Assembly: GCA_943842245.1 (NCBI GenBank)
Contig: CALTAJ010000001.1
Coordinates: 825,919-889,918 of the forward strand
Direction of reading: 5' to 3'
Source of the DNA: an uncultured Flavobacteriaceae bacterium
Lineage (GTDB): Bacteria; Bacteroidota; Bacteroidia; Flavobacteriales; Flavobacteriaceae
Length of the DNA: 64,000 nt
Below the pieces are notes generated by a model. It was not told the origin of the DNA and searched no databases. It saw only the letters and a list, made by a program, of their open reading frames with translations. The position numbers and the translations under genes are program-made. Below are positions 54,397 through 62,900 of the stretch, in pieces (the stretch's first letter is position 1; every line of letters starts with the position of its first letter).

Positions 54397-56187
54397 GTGA
54401 AAAAGACTTTCATATTAATACTTCTTTCATCATTACTCATTTCTTGTAAGTCAAAGACCGATTCAAAATTACAGCCAAACGTAATTCTGTTTCTAACAGA
54501 CGATCAAGGGTGGGGGGATCTAAGTTATAATGGAAATAAAGATCTACTCACTCCTAACATAGATAAAATTGCTTTAAGTGGAGTAAAATTTGATCGTTTT
54601 TTTGTTAGTCCGGTTTGCTCCCCAACTAGGGCCGAAATTTTAACCGGTAGACATCATGTTAGAACAGGTGTATATGATGTTTCACTTGGTGGAGAAAGAA
54701 TAAATTCTGACGAGCAAACAATAGCAGATATTTTTAAAGCTTCAGGGTATAGAACAGCAGCCTTCGGAAAATGGCATAATGGAATGCAAGCACCTTATCA
54801 CCCTAATACAAGGGGATTTGATGAATTTTATGGATTTTGTTCAGGGCACTGGGGGAATTACTTTAACCCTGTTTTAGAAAACAATGGGGAATTAGTCAGA
54901 GGCAATGGTTTTATTACTGATGATTTAACAACTCATGGAATAGAATTCATTAATAAAAATAAAGACAACCCATTTTTGCTCTACATGCCATTTAATACTC
55001 CTCACAGTCCAATGCAAGTTCCAGACAAATATTGGGATAAATTCAAGAATAAAGATTTAACCCAAAAAGGTACATTATCAGATCTTCCTGAGGATAAATA
55101 CTCAGGCACTAATATTAAAGGAGAAAATCACTCAAGGGCTGCACTAGCAATGTGTGAAAATATTGATTGGAATGTTGGAAGAATAATAAAAACTTTAAAA
55201 GCACTTAAAATTTATGAAAACACAATAATTATTTATCTTTCAGATAATGGACCCAATGGTCACAGATGGAATGATGGAATGAAAGGGATAAAGGGATCAA
55301 CGGATGAAGGCGGAACTAGATCACCCATGATTATTAGTTGGAAGGGAAATATGCCTGAAGGGAAAAACGTAAAGAAGATAGCATCAGGAATTGATTTATT
55401 ACCAACTTTAATCGACCTAACCGGAATAAAGGCCAAATTAGATAAGAATTTAGACGGAATTAATTTAAGAAAGTTAATCTATCAGGAAGATAAAGATTGG
55501 CCTGACAGGTATATATACAACTATTGGAGAGGGAGATTGAGTTTAAGAAGTCAAAACTTCAGACTTGACAATAAGAATAATTTATATAATATGAATGAAG
55601 ATCCAAATCAACTGCAAAATGTTTCTTCAAGGTATAATGAAACTTTTGAGCTTATGAAAAAAGCCAAAACGAAATGGGAGAATGAATTTTTAACCAACAT
55701 AAAACCAAAAGTCAAAAGAGCTTTTGTGATAGGGCATCCTAAATTAAAAAACACTCAAATACCAGCTCGAGATGCAAAAGCAAACGGATTAATTAAACGA
55801 TCTAATTATTATCCAAATTGTAGCTATATGACTAATTGGGTCAATATAGAAGATACTATAACATGGGATGCTGAAGTTGCTGAGGATGGAAAGTTTGAAG
55901 TGGTTATCTATTACACTTGTGCAATGGATGCAGTAGGATCAGAAATTGAATTGAGTTTTTCAGATTCAAGTATTTCCAAGATTATAACTGAATTTTATGA
56001 TCCAAAAGAGCATGGAGATGAAAACGACAGGGCCCCTAGAATTGAATCCTATGTAAAAGATTTTATTTCCTTAAAAATGGGGGTTATTGATTTAAAAAAA
56101 GGGAAAGGAACTCTTTTACTAAAGGGATTAAAAATGACTGGTAAAGAGCTTATAGATTTTAGATTGATAATGCTTAAAAGAATTTAA
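54397..56187 (+). CDS. Sulfatase (arylsulfatase family), lipoprotein
   Basis: 596 residues. GTG start gives MKKTFILILLSSLLISC (lipidated Cys17). The formylglycine motif C74-S-P-T-R lies in FFVSPVCSPTRAEILTGRH; metal ligands are in ILFLTDDQGWGDL and IIYLSDNGPNG, and GKWHNG is the catalytic Lys/His block. The core runs to about 430. The last 150 residues (ITWDAEVAEDGKFEVVIYYTC ...) look like a beta-sandwich carbohydrate-binding-type domain seen in other marine sulfatases. Likely desulfates algal or animal glycans outside the inner membrane; substrate unknown. Followed by a serine hydrolase gene 35 bases away. Confidence 0.93.
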   Translation: MKKTFILILLSSLLISCKSKTDSKLQPNVILFLTDDQGWGDLSYNGNKDLLTPNIDKIALSGVKFDRFFVSPVCSPTRAEILTGRHHVRTGVYDVSLGGERINSDEQTIADIFKASGYRTAAFGKWHNGMQAPYHPNTRGFDEFYGFCSGHWGNYFNPVLENNGELVRGNGFITDDLTTHGIEFINKNKDNPFLLYMPFNTPHSPMQVPDKYWDKFKNKDLTQKGTLSDLPEDKYSGTNIKGENHSRAALAMCENIDWNVGRIIKTLKALKIYENTIIIYLSDNGPNGHRWNDGMKGIKGSTDEGGTRSPMIISWKGNMPEGKNVKKIASGIDLLPTLIDLTGIKAKLDKNLDGINLRKLIYQEDKDWPDRYIYNYWRGRLSLRSQNFRLDNKNNLYNMNEDPNQLQNVSSRYNETFELMKKAKTKWENEFLTNIKPKVKRAFVIGHPKLKNTQIPARDAKANGLIKRSNYYPNCSYMTNWVNIEDTITWDAEVAEDGKFEVVIYYTCAMDAVGSEIELSFSDSSISKIITEFYDPKEHGDENDRAPRIESYVKDFISLKMGVIDLKKGKGTLLLKGLKMTGKELIDFRLIMLKRI

Positions 56188-56222
56188 TATAAACCAGATT
56201 CATATTATTGGTACATTTAGAA

Positions 56223-57446
56223 ATGAAATATAAAAAAAGCATTCTTTTAATCGGGTTCTGGTTTTTTCTTTTTGTAAGTTCTTGCCGAACATACCTTACA
56301 AGCCCAGAATCAGTTGGTTTATCCAAAGACTCCCTAAAAGCCGCAACTAAAAAATTACATAAATATGTAGACGAGGGAAATCTAGCAGGAACCTTTGTCA
56401 GAGTTATTAAGAACGGCAAGGTTGTTTATGATGACAGATATGGTCTAATTGATATTGAAAGGGAAAAGCCGGTAGAAGAAAATTCATTATTTCGTATTTT
56501 TTCAATGACGAAGCCTATTACGGCAGTAGCTATAATGACTCTTTATGATAAGGGGAAATTAAATTTGGACGACAAGGTGTCCGATTATATCCCTGTTTTT
56601 GCAAAAACCAAAGTCTATAAAAAGCTCAACGGCGAACACACTACAGAACCACAAAAAACGCCAATGACAATAAGGCATTTGTTAACTCACACATCAGGGA
56701 TACCCTACGGATGGGAATGGAGTTACGTCGACTCTATTTATAATGCAAGACAGCATATGAGACAAGATTGGACAGTGGAAGAAATGACAAAAGACATAGC
56801 TTCCATTCCTTTGAAATTCCAACCCGGAACAAAATATAGCTATGGTCTTGGGATTGATGTGGCAGGATATATAGTTGAGCTCGTGTCGGGAATGAAATTA
56901 GATTCTTACTTAAAAAAAGTCATTTTTGATCCCTTGAAGATGAAAGACACAAGGTTTTATGTGCCAAAAGGGAAAAGTAATTTGTTATCAGAGTTATATA
57001 CTTACGATGAAAACTTAAAGTTAAAAATAATGGAGGATTCTGATATAAAAACTAAGGTAGGAGCGGATAATCCACCAAAACTTTTACTGGGTGGAGCAGG
57101 ATTGATTTCAACAATGCAGGACTATGAAAATTTCTGTAGAATGCTTCTCAACAAAGGAATATATAAAGGTAAAAGGGTATTGTCAGAAAGCGCTACGGGA
57201 ATACTAATGACAAATCAATTACCAAAAAAAGTTAGTAAAAAATTAAATTTTGGCCATGGTCTTTCAGGAACTGTTAATCTTTACAATGGTGAGTACAATT
57301 GGGGTGGCGCTGCATCAACTTCTTTTTGGATTAATCCAACGATAAATCAAATTGTTATTTGCTATACCCAATTATTTGGGGTATCAACAGAATATGCTAA
57401 TGAATTCAAATCTGGTATTGATAGAGCATTAATAGATCCAAACTGA
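56223..57446 (+). CDS. Serine hydrolase of the beta-lactamase/penicillin-binding family, lipoprotein
   Basis: 407 residues from ATG 56223 (the in-frame TTG at 56208 is less likely). Lipobox FFLFVSSC (Cys21), then a class C-type fold: S94-M-T-K97 in LFRIFSMTKPITAVAIMTLYDKGK, Tyr motif YSYGLGIDVAGYIVE, and a terminal GGAASTSFWINP. Such beta-lactamase-like esterases/peptidases cover many substrates; real lactam resistance is not implied. Co-oriented with the sulfatase gene. Confidence 0.9.
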   Translation: MKYKKSILLIGFWFFLFVSSCRTYLTSPESVGLSKDSLKAATKKLHKYVDEGNLAGTFVRVIKNGKVVYDDRYGLIDIEREKPVEENSLFRIFSMTKPITAVAIMTLYDKGKLNLDDKVSDYIPVFAKTKVYKKLNGEHTTEPQKTPMTIRHLLTHTSGIPYGWEWSYVDSIYNARQHMRQDWTVEEMTKDIASIPLKFQPGTKYSYGLGIDVAGYIVELVSGMKLDSYLKKVIFDPLKMKDTRFYVPKGKSNLLSELYTYDENLKLKIMEDSDIKTKVGADNPPKLLLGGAGLISTMQDYENFCRMLLNKGIYKGKRVLSESATGILMTNQLPKKVSKKLNFGHGLSGTVNLYNGEYNWGGAASTSFWINPTINQIVICYTQLFGVSTEYANEFKSGIDRALIDPN

Positions 57447-57575
57447 AATTCGTTATAGAGGAAACGAATGTTAAGGATAATCAACTTTTATTTTTGGAAA
57501 CCGAGACCAAATCACTTCTAAAAGATAATAGTCGATAATAGGGTGTAAGTGTTTACATTTTAGCGTAAAACTATT

Positions 57576-57583
57576 TATATTTG
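57576..57583 (+). promoter_or_regulatory. TAnnTTTG promoter box (TATATTTG) in the gap before the CAU tRNA
   Basis: TATATTTG lies 113 bases before the tRNA at 57697. The 250-bp gap around it otherwise holds a 7-bp inverted repeat (ATTCGTT...AACGAAT) directly after the serine hydrolase stop. It may drive the tRNA precursor. Confidence 0.45.
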
Positions 57584-57696
57584 CCTTTCGGTCATTGTAA
57601 TCTTAAATAGTATGTTTTTCTTTCATTTTGAGTTTCATATTGATCTTAATAATAAAAAAGAAAAATTATCTTTTAATTAATAAAAACAGTGAAACC

Positions 57697-57773
57697 GGTC
57701 CTATAGCTCAGTTGGTTAGAGTAGCTGACTCATAATCAGTTGGTCCCTGGTTCGAGCCCAGGTGGGACCACCA
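57697..57773 (+). tRNA. tRNA with CAU anticodon (Met elongator or Ile2)
   Basis: Complete cloverleaf of 77 bases with encoded CCA: acceptor GGTCCTA pairs with TGGGACC, D-arm AGCTCAGTTGGTTAGAGT, anticodon loop CTCATAA with CAT at 57731-57733, T-arm CCTGGTTCGAGCCCAGG. CAU can be elongator Met or lysidine-modified Ile2; I could not decide. Its downstream flank carries a Rep-like gene and a terminator, consistent with tRNA-linked insertion. Confidence 0.95.
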
Positions 57774-57779
57774 ACAAAT

Positions 57780-57818
57780 AAAGGCGTTAACAGTTATTTT
57801 ATTGTTTTCGCCTTTTTT
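57780..57818 (+). terminator. Intrinsic terminator after the CAU tRNA
   Basis: AAAGGCG (57780-57786) pairs with CGCCTTT (57809-57815), an inner AACA/TGTT pairing adds four pairs, and a run of T follows. It ends 45 bases after the tRNA and separates it from the Rep-like gene. Confidence 0.75.
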
Positions 57819-57976
57819 ATTTGTCCCTATATGTGTCCCCAATATTTCTGTTTACCTAAAAAACTGTATTCATTTTTGATTTAGCTTTGATGTCAGTAAA
57901 ATCAAGAGATAGAGGCGTTTTATACTAAAATTTATGTGGATGCCTTAATCCCTGCTATTATATAAACCAAAGCACT

Positions 57977-58345
57977 ATGAAAATACATAATGAATACGCA
58001 AGATTTATCCAGAACTTTGATTGGAACTACTTTATAACATGTAGAACCCCATATAAGATACACACCAAAACGGTAAGAGATTGGGTTGACAAACTATTTA
58101 GTAGATCATATAAGGTTGACAAAGTATTCTTTGTTTCTGAAAGAGATAAAGGAGATTGGAATAATCTACATGTACATATGTTGCTTGATACTAATACTGA
58201 TATGACTTATAAAGAAGTTAGATATGGATTAGGTAATATATCAGTAGGAGACTATCAACCTGTATACAACAACGAAGAGGTTTGTAAATATGTAACTAAG
58301 CACATTGGTAAAGATGTGGACTATGACATTGTACTTAAAAGCTAA
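57977..58345 (+). CDS. HUH-endonuclease (Rep-like) small protein
   Basis: 122 residues with the three motifs of HUH nickases in order: motif I WNYFITCRTPY (about 16-26), motif II LHVHMLLD (H65-x-H67), and motif III CKYVTKHIGKD with candidate nucleophile Tyr105 and Lys108 (Y-x2-K). Such proteins nick single-stranded DNA in rolling-circle plasmids, ssDNA phages or Y1 transposons. The size is minimal, with no helicase domain. It is followed by a 374-bp stem-loop-rich spacer and a 65-residue gene. Not a RAYT in strict sense, because motif III resembles plasmid/phage Rep. No integrase is nearby. Identity as HUH is inferred from motifs only. Confidence 0.65.
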   Translation: MKIHNEYARFIQNFDWNYFITCRTPYKIHTKTVRDWVDKLFSRSYKVDKVFFVSERDKGDWNNLHVHMLLDTNTDMTYKEVRYGLGNISVGDYQPVYNNEEVCKYVTKHIGKDVDYDIVLKS

Positions 58346-58545
58346 AACTTTTCATCCCTTTCTTATTTTCTTAAAGAGGGGTGGGTTTCAGAGATTCGTT
58401 TTCTTATTTAGAGTTAGTTCTGTGATATAGATATACCCTATCACCTCAGTATTTCTAACATCCCCACATTAAACCCTTGTTGATTATCATATGTAGCTGA
58501 ATAACATGTATCTACATATAACGCAATACCAGGGTTTCCCTAAAG

Positions 58546-58553
58546 TATATTTG
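58546..58553 (+). promoter_or_regulatory. TAnnTTTG promoter box (TATATTTG), first of a tandem pair
   Basis: First of two promoter-like boxes 28 bases apart and in the same direction, upstream of the hairpin cluster and the 65-residue gene. Confidence 0.5.
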
Positions 58554-58573
58554 GACATAAAGTAGTGTTATAT

Positions 58574-58581
58574 TATCTTTG
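58574..58581 (+). promoter_or_regulatory. TAnnTTTG promoter box (TATCTTTG), second of a tandem pair
   Basis: Ends 14 bases before the first of three abutting hairpins. A transcript from here would begin at about 58588 and carry all three hairpins. Confidence 0.5.
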
Positions 58582-58595
58582 AGTAAGTATCAAGA

Positions 58596-58661
58596 ACGCT
58601 TATGCGTACCAACCGATCCTCTCGAGACACGGTGGTTTAGAATACGAGACGCTCGTCTAAA
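58596..58661 (+). other. Three abutting stem-loops (candidate structured RNA or Rep nicking origin)
   Basis: Hairpin 1: ACGC-TTAT-GCGT (58596-58607). Hairpin 2: ACC plus ACCG pair with CGGT plus GGT, with one bulged A (58608-58636), enclosing the palindrome TCTCGAGA. Hairpin 3: TTTAGA pairs with TCTAAA, with an inner CGAG/CTCG stem and ACG loop (58636-58661). The segment is clearly richer in G and C than its surroundings. No T-run follows, so it is not a terminator. Confidence 0.6.
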
Positions 58662-58719
58662 ATAATCGAGAAATCATATTCATCTTGGTCATAATTAATG
58701 TCTAACTAAAACTATTATT

Positions 58720-58917
58720 ATGGCAGTATTTTCAGGAGAAGTAACAATTAGAGTAAAGTTTAATAAGATCCAGATCCCAGTTGGATTTGGCATGACCTCA
58801 GCAATTATAAAGCATAGATGCGTAGAACAAGCTTATGCCATCTCCCCATGGTCTCAAATAAAGGATTCCAGAGATAAAAGGTTTGAGGTTACAGTGGAGA
58901 AAGAGGACATTATATAG
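58720..58917 (+). CDS. Unrecognised 65-residue protein of the Rep-like locus
   Basis: Starts MAVFSGEVTIRVKFNKIQIP and ends FEVTVEKEDII. No signal peptide or clear membrane helix; alternating hydrophobic and charged residues suggest a small beta-rich soluble protein. It contains one Cys and CVEQAYAISPWSQIKDS. The leader of about 130 bases carries the hairpin cluster and two promoters. I do not recognise a family. Confidence 0.55.
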   Translation: MAVFSGEVTIRVKFNKIQIPVGFGMTSAIIKHRCVEQAYAISPWSQIKDSRDKRFEVTVEKEDII

Positions 58918-58997
58918 GGTTTTTCTTTTACACCAATGCCTCCAATCCAAATCCTTCCTAATCTATTGATATCATTGCCTTAAGGTAGGAATCCTTT

Positions 58998-59048
58998 ATA
59001 GTGGTTTTAGGGGGGAGTTGTTTGGAGGAGGTTTGTAATGTGGTGGGG
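58998..59048 (+). other. G-rich tract between the 65-residue gene and the sprF-like gene
   Basis: Plus strand has GG, a run of six G, GGAGGAGG and GGTGGGG within about 50 bases, exceptional in this AT-rich window. It could fold as a two-tetrad or mixed G-quadruplex. Just before it lie the palindrome CCTTAAGG and a TTCCTA...TAGGAA inverted repeat (58958-58991), in the gap between two convergent genes. Confidence 0.5.
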
Positions 59049-59049
59049 A

Positions 59050-59964
59050 TTACTCTTGACCCTCTGGTCCTTGTTCAGTTGATTGATCACCTTCTCCTAG
59101 ATTGATTCTTAACACGATCTCATGGGTCTTTAAGTTAAGCTGTGAGAGTGAACTCACTGTTGGTGTTTCATAAGCGTATCCAATATCAAATCCTCCAAGA
59201 GAGACCAAAGCAAGTAGTCCAAAAGCACTACTTGTTCGGTAGGAGATCCCAACATCAAATTGATTTTGCCAGCTTAGCATCCCTGTAAAGTCTGTTGTAA
59301 CAGGCAGTCCTTTTACTTTTCTCATCATTACTGACGGCTTTATTAATAAGCCAGACCCTATTGGAAGATCTACTCCACCACCTAGATATGAGTGCACTCT
59401 GTCTTTAGCAGTTACTGCCAGGTTATCGTTTTCTCTTTTAACATTAAAGAGTCTAGGGATAGAAAAAGAAGCCCAAAAAATTTCTCCCTTTAAAAAGGCT
59501 CCAGCTCCTACATTTGGATTAAAACTTGATAATTCTTGTTGAGCTGGATCAGTAGGTGAATATGTGCTTAGTGCTCTTGGATCAGCACTATAAAAATTCC
59601 CTCCAGCTTTAAGCCCTAAATATAGCTGTGTGGATTCCATATCTAACTTGTATGAAAAATCTACATAAGCAAAGGTCTGCTGTTCTATAAATACTTTGTC
59701 TGAGACAACAGAGAGTCCTAATCCTACATTATTTTCTCTTTCTGAAGAATAGGAAAAGGCAAGTGTAGAGGGTGCATCTTGCATAGAAGACCATTGTCTT
59801 CTTGAAGTGAAGGCAAAGACATTCTTTCCTAAAGCTCCAGCGTAGGCAGGGTTAATAACATTCATATTATAGCGATACAAAGTATAGTAGCTTTCCTGCT
59901 GACTAAAAACTATCAGTGGAATAAAAGCTAAACCAATAAAGAATAATAGTCTTTTCATCATCAT
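59050..59964 (-). CDS. PorP/SprF family type IX secretion outer-membrane protein
   Basis: About 304 residues. Signal peptide (RLLFFIGLAFIPLIVFSQ) and then a beta-barrel-type body: YTLYRYNMNVINPAYAGALGKNVFAFTSRRQW and FSYSSERENNVGLGLSVVSD are the PorP/SprF hallmarks. These proteins handle or tether specific type B T9SS substrates, and the gene overlaps the stop of such a substrate gene. Three consecutive ATGs (59964, 59961, 59958) form an ATGATGATGA overlap with that stop, so the two are coupled. The open frame extends two further codons-plus to 59982 but that start is unlikely. Confidence 0.92.
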   Translation of the reverse strand: MMMKRLLFFIGLAFIPLIVFSQQESYYTLYRYNMNVINPAYAGALGKNVFAFTSRRQWSSMQDAPSTLAFSYSSERENNVGLGLSVVSDKVFIEQQTFAYVDFSYKLDMESTQLYLGLKAGGNFYSADPRALSTYSPTDPAQQELSSFNPNVGAGAFLKGEIFWASFSIPRLFNVKRENDNLAVTAKDRVHSYLGGGVDLPIGSGLLIKPSVMMRKVKGLPVTTDFTGMLSWQNQFDVGISYRTSSAFGLLALVSLGGFDIGYAYETPTVSSLSQLNLKTHEIVLRINLGEGDQSTEQGPEGQE

Positions 59965-62900
59965 CTTGTTAAATAAAGCCATCCTTCAAAATCTACTGTA
60001 CTGTTACCATCAAGATCAATACGATAGTAATAACTACCCTCAGGTAGTGGATTACCGTTTTGAGTACCTGACCAGTCGTTTCTATAGTTCTGAGTATTAA
60101 ACACCTCATAGCCTGTTCGAGTAAAGATCCATACCTGATTATTTGGATAACGATCAATTTCTTTTACTTGCCAAGTATCGTTTACTCCATCACTATTAGG
60201 TGAGAAGAAACTTACAATATCGACAGAGGCTCTAAGAGCAGGATTATCAAAGCCTTGAGGAAAGCTATTCGGATCTAAAGGATTGGTCCCAGCAAGTTTT
60301 TCATCAAGGTTTGGATAACCATCTCCATCTTGATCGTTATAAGGGTCGTCATCTACTGAATCAAACTGATCTACTACTCCATCATCATCCTGATCTAATA
60401 ATGAAGATTCTAGATAATTAGCTTTACCGTCACTATCCGTATCATCATCTCTTGGATCACCATTACCATTAACGTCTTCTAATAGAGTATTTAACCCATC
60501 ACCGTCATCATCAATATCTAAAGGATCAATTACACCGTCTCCATCAGTATCTAGTGGTTGACCTAAATCATTTAATTCATTTATAGTATCAACACCATCG
60601 TTCTCATCATCTAAATCATGATAATCTGGAGTGCCGTCAACATCAGTATCTTTTAACCCTTCAACTATGGTTGTTAATCCGTCATTATCATCATCTGTGT
60701 CTAAATAGTCTGGTATACCATCTCCGTCAAAATCAAGTGCGTCAGAAGAATTACCGTCACCGTCTTGATCTGGCAATTCATTAAAAGTGTCTATCCCATC
60801 ATTATCGTCGTCCTGATCCAAATAATCTGGAGTACCGTCACCATCAGAATCAACGGCATCATCAGGTGCTCCATTACCATCAGGGTCACTGTATTCGTGT
60901 TGAGTAAATATCCCATCATTATCATCATCAGGGTCTTGAAAGTCAACATATTCGTCTCCATCGGTATCGAGAAGAACATCTTCCTCACTCAAAAGCACAC
61001 CACCTTTTTCAAATAATGACAGTATACCATCACCATCATCATCACTATCAAGAGAATTATTGATTAAATCCCCATCTAAATCTGATGTAATCTCAAAGCT
61101 CGCTGCTTCTTCTAGTGGAATTGGATTTGACTTTAACTCAATAACTTTTAATTCAAAGCCATTTGCTTTAATTTCACCTTTGTTTTCTGGTTCTGGAACC
61201 CTCTCATCACCACCAATGGTATTGATGTAAGAAACCTCTACCTCATAAATATTGTCTCTGTTATGATCCGTTGGATTATTTATATCAGGAGGATTTATAA
61301 ATACTAAATAACCTTCAGATTCCTCTGCTTTTTGCTGAGCAGTCTCTTTTCGAGAGGCAGGTTCACCTCCTTTGATTTTAAATTTATCCCTATCGGCTCC
61401 TCCAGAAATTCTCTTTCTAATCTTCCATTTTCCAACGTTTTTTCTCTCAATTGGAATTTTAGGTAAGGGAACAAAATTAGACTTATTACTACCTTGAATC
61501 TCAACTTTATAGTTTTGTCTAATCGTTATAAATTCATCTTCTGCAACATCCATTATACCATCTCCATCATCATCGGTATCAGCGTTGTTTCCTATACCAT
61601 CTAAATCAGTATCTTCATGTTCTGTCCCATCAAGGGGAAAGACATCCTCATCGTCATCATACCCATCTCCATCATCATCAGGATCGATTAAATTAGGGAT
61701 ACCGTTGTTATCTGTGTCTGTGTTATATCTACTGTCTAAAGGAAAATCATCCTGATCATCTAGAATACCATCATCATCATCGTCAGGATCATCAGTATCT
61801 GAAATTCCGTCTCCATCATTGTCTAGAGATCGAGTTGGATCTAAAGGAAATTGGTCTATATTATCAAACAAGCCATCACCATCACTGTCTTCTAGTGCAT
61901 CGGGTATGCCATTACCATTAAAATCAGATGGAGTGCTATTAACATCTAAAGGATCTGTTTCAAGCATTTTTTCATACACATCGCTAATACCATCTCCATC
62001 GTCATCAAAGTCAGTATTGTTTCCTATACCATCATTATCTGTATCCAACCATTCAGAAGAATCATTAGGGAAGGCATCCTGATAATCAAAAAACCCATCT
62101 CCGTCAGAATCGATCTCATCATCGATATTAGTAAGGGTAACATTATCAATTACAAGCCCATTATAGGTAACATCGTCAGAGACTGAATTGGTAGTAATAA
62201 GTTGATAGATCACATCACCATCAGCAAGACCATCATCCACACCTGTTATCGTTATTATTTGAGTAACATTCCAACTCTCAGGAGTAAATGTAAGTTGAGT
62301 CGTTGAAAGGCTCCCTTCAGTAGTATCTGAGAGACTTAGTCCAATTGTTACATTAGCTGTAGGCTGAGTTATTAATACAAACCCAATAGTTGCTGTTTCT
62401 GCCGATTCAGTGGTTTGAACATCTGTTTGTAGTGCTTGTACTCCAAAAGTGTCGTTAAGATCATTGATTTGAATAGTGACCGTTTGGGTTACCGTGAGTC
62501 CCACCTGGTCAATGGCTTTTACGATAATTTCATAGGTATTATCTGCTCCAGCATCTACAGGAACTTCAAAATCAGGAGCGGAGTTAAACGTTAGGTTACC
62601 TAATTGCTGATTAATAGAAATTAAAGCTTGATCAGCTCCTCCAATTATAGAAAAAACGACACCTTCACTTGCTGTTATAGTAGGTCCAGTGGTTGAATTT
62701 TCATCAGAAGCTAAATTGGCATTGCTTGTAATTGTAGGCGCGGTTCTGTTAATCACAATTCTATCTAGAAAAATATCATTATCAACTATACCAGTAGGGT
62801 TTCCAACAGGTACACCGGTTGATGTTACTTGATCTGTAGCACTAAATTCAAATAAGACATCTCCTTCAGGAAATGTATTTGAAACAGTAAATGAAAATTC

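Larger units (their letters stand above)
58346..58719. other. 374-bp spacer with tandem promoters and five stem-loops
   Basis: No reading frame of note. Stem-loops seen: GTGATA/TATCAC (58422-58444), AGGG/CCCT (58531-58541), and three abutting hairpins at 58596-58661 (separate entry). Two TAnnTTTG boxes, TATATTTG at 58546-58553 and TATCTTTG at 58574-58581, point toward the hairpins and the 65-residue gene. Its position behind a Rep-like gene suits a nicking origin, a small RNA or a structured leader. Confidence 0.6.

Noticed and set aside
57612..57680. 22-codon frame (MFFFHFEFHIDLNNKKEKLSFN) after the TATATTTG box before the CAU tRNA
   Set aside because: Too short and of biased composition; a tRNA precursor leader explains the promoter as well.
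60280..62110. Regular GAT/ATC-rich repeats, considered as a CRISPR array or tandem DNA repeat
   Set aside because: They are codons of the Asp/Gly-rich TSP3 repeats of the adhesin; unit lengths vary and there are no unique spacers.
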